Below, one piece after another: positions 5,076 through 6,956 of a stretch of DNA of 6,956 nt. Below the pieces are notes generated by a model. It had not been told where the DNA came from. It did no database searches and saw nothing but the letters and a program-made list of their open reading frames with translations. Source of the stretch: Pseudomonadota bacterium. Lineage in GTDB: Bacteria > Pseudomonadota > Alphaproteobacteria > Rhizobiales > Devosiaceae. Where the stretch lies: positions 1-6,956 of the forward strand of contig JAEYTY010000120.1 in the NCBI GenBank assembly GCA_023433775.1, in the 5' to 3' direction. A program made the position numbers and the translations under genes. Within the stretch, counting starts at the first letter, position 1. Each line of letters opens with the position of its first letter.

Positions 5076-6397
5076 ACGCGCTGGTCTCCGTCCGCCCAGT
5101 TATGCGCAATGCGGTAGCGCTGTTCGGGATGGCTCCAGGGGCGGCGCTGGCCGGGCGCGATGCGTTCGGCAACTTCGAGACCGGCCTGCAGACCATCTTC
5201 GTGGAAGCCATGGCCCATCCAGGCGCCGGCAAACCAGGTCTTGTTGACGCCCTGAATCTGCCAGAGATCGCGCTGGGTGTCGACGGCCTTGGCGTCGAAC
5301 AGAGGATGTTCGTAATCCACCTCGTAAAGCACCGAATTTTCGGCGACTTCCCGATGGGGATTGAGCGTGACGAAAAGGTTGGTTTTGGTGGGCAGCGGCT
5401 GAAGCTTGTTCATCCAGTAGGAAAGGCTCAGGGCTTCATTGTCGCCGGGTCCGCGCAGATAGTTCCAGGCCGACCAGAGATGGCGGCGCTTGGGCATAAA
5501 GCTCTTGTCGGTGTGCAGGATCGCCTTGTTGGGCGTGTAGCGGAAAGCAGAGAGCACGCGCCGTTCCGCTTCGGTGGGATCGGCAATCAGCGCCAGAGCC
5601 TGATCGGCGTGGCAGGCGAAGACGACCTCATCGAAATGCTGGTGGCTGCCGTCAGCGAAATAGATCTCGGCGCCTTGGGCATGGCGGCGCACATTGGTGA
5701 TGGTCGAATTGGTGACGGTCGTGAACCGGCTGTCGGCGAGCAGCGCGTCCACATAGCTCTGTGCGCCCGAATGGACCGTGCGCCATTTCGGCTTCGTGGC
5801 ATATTGCAGCAGGGCGTGATTGGCGAAGAAGGAAATGAAGGTGTGGGCCGGGAAGGCCAACATGCCGCGCGAGGGCGTGGACCAGATGGCTGCGGAAATC
5901 GGGAGGATATGATCCTCGATAAAGGCGCGCGAATAATTGTGCTGCTCGAGGAATTCACCGATGGACATGCCGATGGGGCAGCCGGCGACCTGACGCTCGG
6001 CCTCGCGGAAAAAGCGGAGAATGTCGCCGACCAGCGTCCAGTGTTCGCGGCGGATGATGTTGCGGCGCTGCCCGAAGAGACCATTGAGGTGCTCACCGGA
6101 ATATTCCATCCGGCCCTGATCGATCGACACCGCGAAGCTCATAAAGGACGGAGCGGTTTTGACCCCGAGATAGTCAAAGAGTGCGGTCAGGTTGGGGTAG
6201 TTCTTCTCGTTGTAAACGATGAAGCCGGTATCGACCGAGACCGGGCCCTCTGGCGTGGGTGCAATCACCGTATTGGTATGGCCGCCGACCCGGGGGGATT
6301 TTTCAAAGAGTGTGACCTGGCGCGACTTTGACAGAAGCCAGGCCGCTGAAAGGCCCGATATGCCCGAACCGATAATGGCGACGGAAGAAGCAGTCAT
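5060..6397 (-). CDS. FAD/NAD(P)-binding oxidoreductase, flavin amine-oxidase fold (COG2907)
   Basis: This is a 445-residue flavoprotein. The N-terminal Rossmann motif is VAIIGSGISGLSAAWLL (residues 6-22), with the adenine-ribose acidic residue in FEKS and the FAD-binding RVGGHTNT (36-43). DTGFIVYN follows. The C-terminal FAD segment is TWFAGAWMGHGFHEDGLQAG, which contains the GFHEDG signature of the COG2907 group. The fold is shared with amine oxidases and phytoene desaturases. In this context the substrate is more likely an acyl chain than an amine, but that is inferred from the neighbours. It is the first gene of a three-gene operon with DUF1365 and the CFA-type methyltransferase. The start at 6397 lies about 23 bases downstream of the expected transcription start of the TGATCC promoter at 6457-6428; a GGAG box sits 12 bases ahead, slightly far. 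Comparable gene sets belong to the RpoE singlet-oxygen regulon of R. sphaeroides, where genes for methylated and furan fatty acids were found. Confidence 0.92.
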   Translation of the reverse strand: MTASSVAIIGSGISGLSAAWLLSKSRQVTLFEKSPRVGGHTNTVIAPTPEGPVSVDTGFIVYNEKNYPNLTALFDYLGVKTAPSFMSFAVSIDQGRMEYSGEHLNGLFGQRRNIIRREHWTLVGDILRFFREAERQVAGCPIGMSIGEFLEQHNYSRAFIEDHILPISAAIWSTPSRGMLAFPAHTFISFFANHALLQYATKPKWRTVHSGAQSYVDALLADSRFTTVTNSTITNVRRHAQGAEIYFADGSHQHFDEVVFACHADQALALIADPTEAERRVLSAFRYTPNKAILHTDKSFMPKRRHLWSAWNYLRGPGDNEALSLSYWMNKLQPLPTKTNLFVTLNPHREVAENSVLYEVDYEHPLFDAKAVDTQRDLWQIQGVNKTWFAGAWMGHGFHEDGLQAGLEVAERIAPGQRRPWSHPEQRYRIAHNWADGDQRVWAAE

Positions 6398-6427
6398 GTT
6401 CGGGCAGGTCTCCAGATGTTCGTCTGA

Positions 6428-6457
6428 TGCTTACGGCTGCAGCAACGGGCTGGATCA
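6428..6457 (-). promoter_or_regulatory. ECF11/RpoE-type promoter of the oxidoreductase-DUF1365-methyltransferase operon
   Basis: Read on the minus strand, TGATCC (6457-6452) is followed by exactly 18 bases and TAAGCA (6433-6428). Element sequence and spacing agree with the promoter at 574-603 and with RpoE-dependent promoters known from R. sphaeroides. It lies in the 85-base gap between the recJ stop and the oxidoreductase ATG. This puts the lipid operon under the sigma factor encoded in the same window. Confidence 0.82.
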
Positions 6458-6482
6458 TCCCGAAGTTTCTATTTTCCACCAA

Positions 6483-6956
6483 TCAATGCGCTGGGCGGGC
6501 AATATCGATCAGGCGAAACTGGGCCTGCTCGCGGCCCTGATAGTGATCGAGCGACAATCCGCCCGCAAAATGCAGCGGCTGATCGCTTTCGCGCATCAGC
6601 ATATCTCCCAAGGGAGTGCCCGCAGCACGGAATGCGATGGATTTGAGGCGCGCACCGTCATCTGAGGTGAGGGTGAAGCTGACATGGCCGCCTTTGCCGA
6701 CGATCTGGGCAAATTTGGCGCGATGGGCGGGGAAGGCAAAGACCGGCGAGGGATTGCCCGAACCATAGGGCCCTGCCCGTTCCAGCTGGTGCAAAAGATC
6801 GGTGCTGGCGCCGCGGGCGGTGAGCGCGGCGTCGATCTTGAGGGCAGAGGCGGCGCGGGCCGTGGTGACGCTGGTGGAGAGTTGTTCGGCGATGAAGGCG
6901 CGGAAGGGACCGAGTTCGCCGGGGCGAATGGAAATGCCCGCCGCCATGGCGTGGCC
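6483..6956 (-). CDS. recJ: Single-stranded-DNA-specific exonuclease RecJ, C-terminal part (5' end outside window)
   Basis: The frame is open to the right edge and gives the last 157 residues of the protein. It begins with GHAMAAG, the conserved DHHA1-domain signature of RecJ (GGHxxAAG). LLHQLERAGPYGSGNPSPVF follows, the usual link to the OB-fold region, and the OB-fold includes KGGHVSFTLTSDDGARLKSIAF. The ending, LSLDHYQGREQAQFRLIDI, is typical of RecJ. RecJ degrades single-stranded DNA 5' to 3' in recombination and mismatch repair; the DHH catalytic domain lies outside the window. No hairpin terminator is visible in the 85 bases after its stop, so some transcription may run on into the oxidoreductase operon. 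The ATG at 6947 is internal, not the start. Confidence 0.93.
   Translation of the reverse strand, partial: GHAMAAGISIRPGELGPFRAFIAEQLSTSVTTARAASALKIDAALTARGASTDLLHQLERAGPYGSGNPSPVFAFPAHRAKFAQIVGKGGHVSFTLTSDDGARLKSIAFRAAGTPLGDMLMRESDQPLHFAGGLSLDHYQGREQAQFRLIDIARPAH

Noticed and set aside
5910..5939. A third TGATCC with TAATTG 18 bases later, plus strand, inside the oxidoreductase gene
   Set aside because: It lies within coding sequence, antisense, with no gene downstream in that direction. The -10 part departs from TAA(A/G)C at the fourth base. Chance is the simpler explanation.
4910..6331. A 473-codon open frame on the plus strand opposite the oxidoreductase
   Set aside because: Its translation shows no recognisable family, and the minus-strand frame has full FAD motifs. 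Long antisense frames are expected in GC-rich coding DNA with biased third positions.

Overview
The window reads as chromosomal DNA of an alphaproteobacterium, probably of the Hyphomicrobiales (Devosia-like organisms come to mind, but this is an impression, not a placement). The evidence is the high G+C content with strong third-position bias, an ECF sigma factor/ChrR anti-sigma pair of the singlet-oxygen type, and a promoter that matches the alphaproteobacterial general-stress (EcfG) consensus. No RNA gene, mobile element, CRISPR array or long non-coding stretch was found; the longest gap between the chosen gene starts is about 140 bases.

Layout. Positions 1-487 (minus) hold the first part of a periplasmic binding protein of the iron-siderophore/cobalamin type. 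Diverging from it is a tightly packed plus-strand operon: ECF sigma factor (627-1226), ChrR-like cupin anti-sigma factor (1223-1873) and a short-chain dehydrogenase (1870-2628). The three genes are joined by two ATGA overlaps. A small, histidine-rich PRC-barrel protein (2686-2982) follows under what looks like its own EcfG promoter. A bidirectional hairpin terminator (2998-3030) separates these genes from a converging minus-strand operon. In transcription order that operon is a COG2907-type FAD oxidoreductase (6397-5060), a DUF1365 protein (5075-4287) and a lipid SAM-methyltransferase of the cyclopropane-fatty-acid-synthase family (4269-3031). The right edge (6483-6956, minus) is the C-terminal end of RecJ.

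How it fits together. The same bipartite promoter, TGATCC, 18 bases, then TAA(A/G)C, lies upstream of the sigma factor and upstream of the oxidoreductase. It occurs in no other intergenic position. It matches what is known of RpoE (ECF11)-dependent promoters in Rhodobacter sphaeroides. I infer that the window is a compact regulon: the sigma factor drives its own operon and the lipid-modifying operon, which would methylate or oxidise unsaturated acyl chains of membrane phospholipids during singlet-oxygen or organic-peroxide stress. Two departures from textbook members stand out. The anti-sigma factor lacks both zinc-binding cysteines of its N-terminal domain, and the methyltransferase lacks two of the residues that bind bicarbonate in classical cyclopropane synthases.
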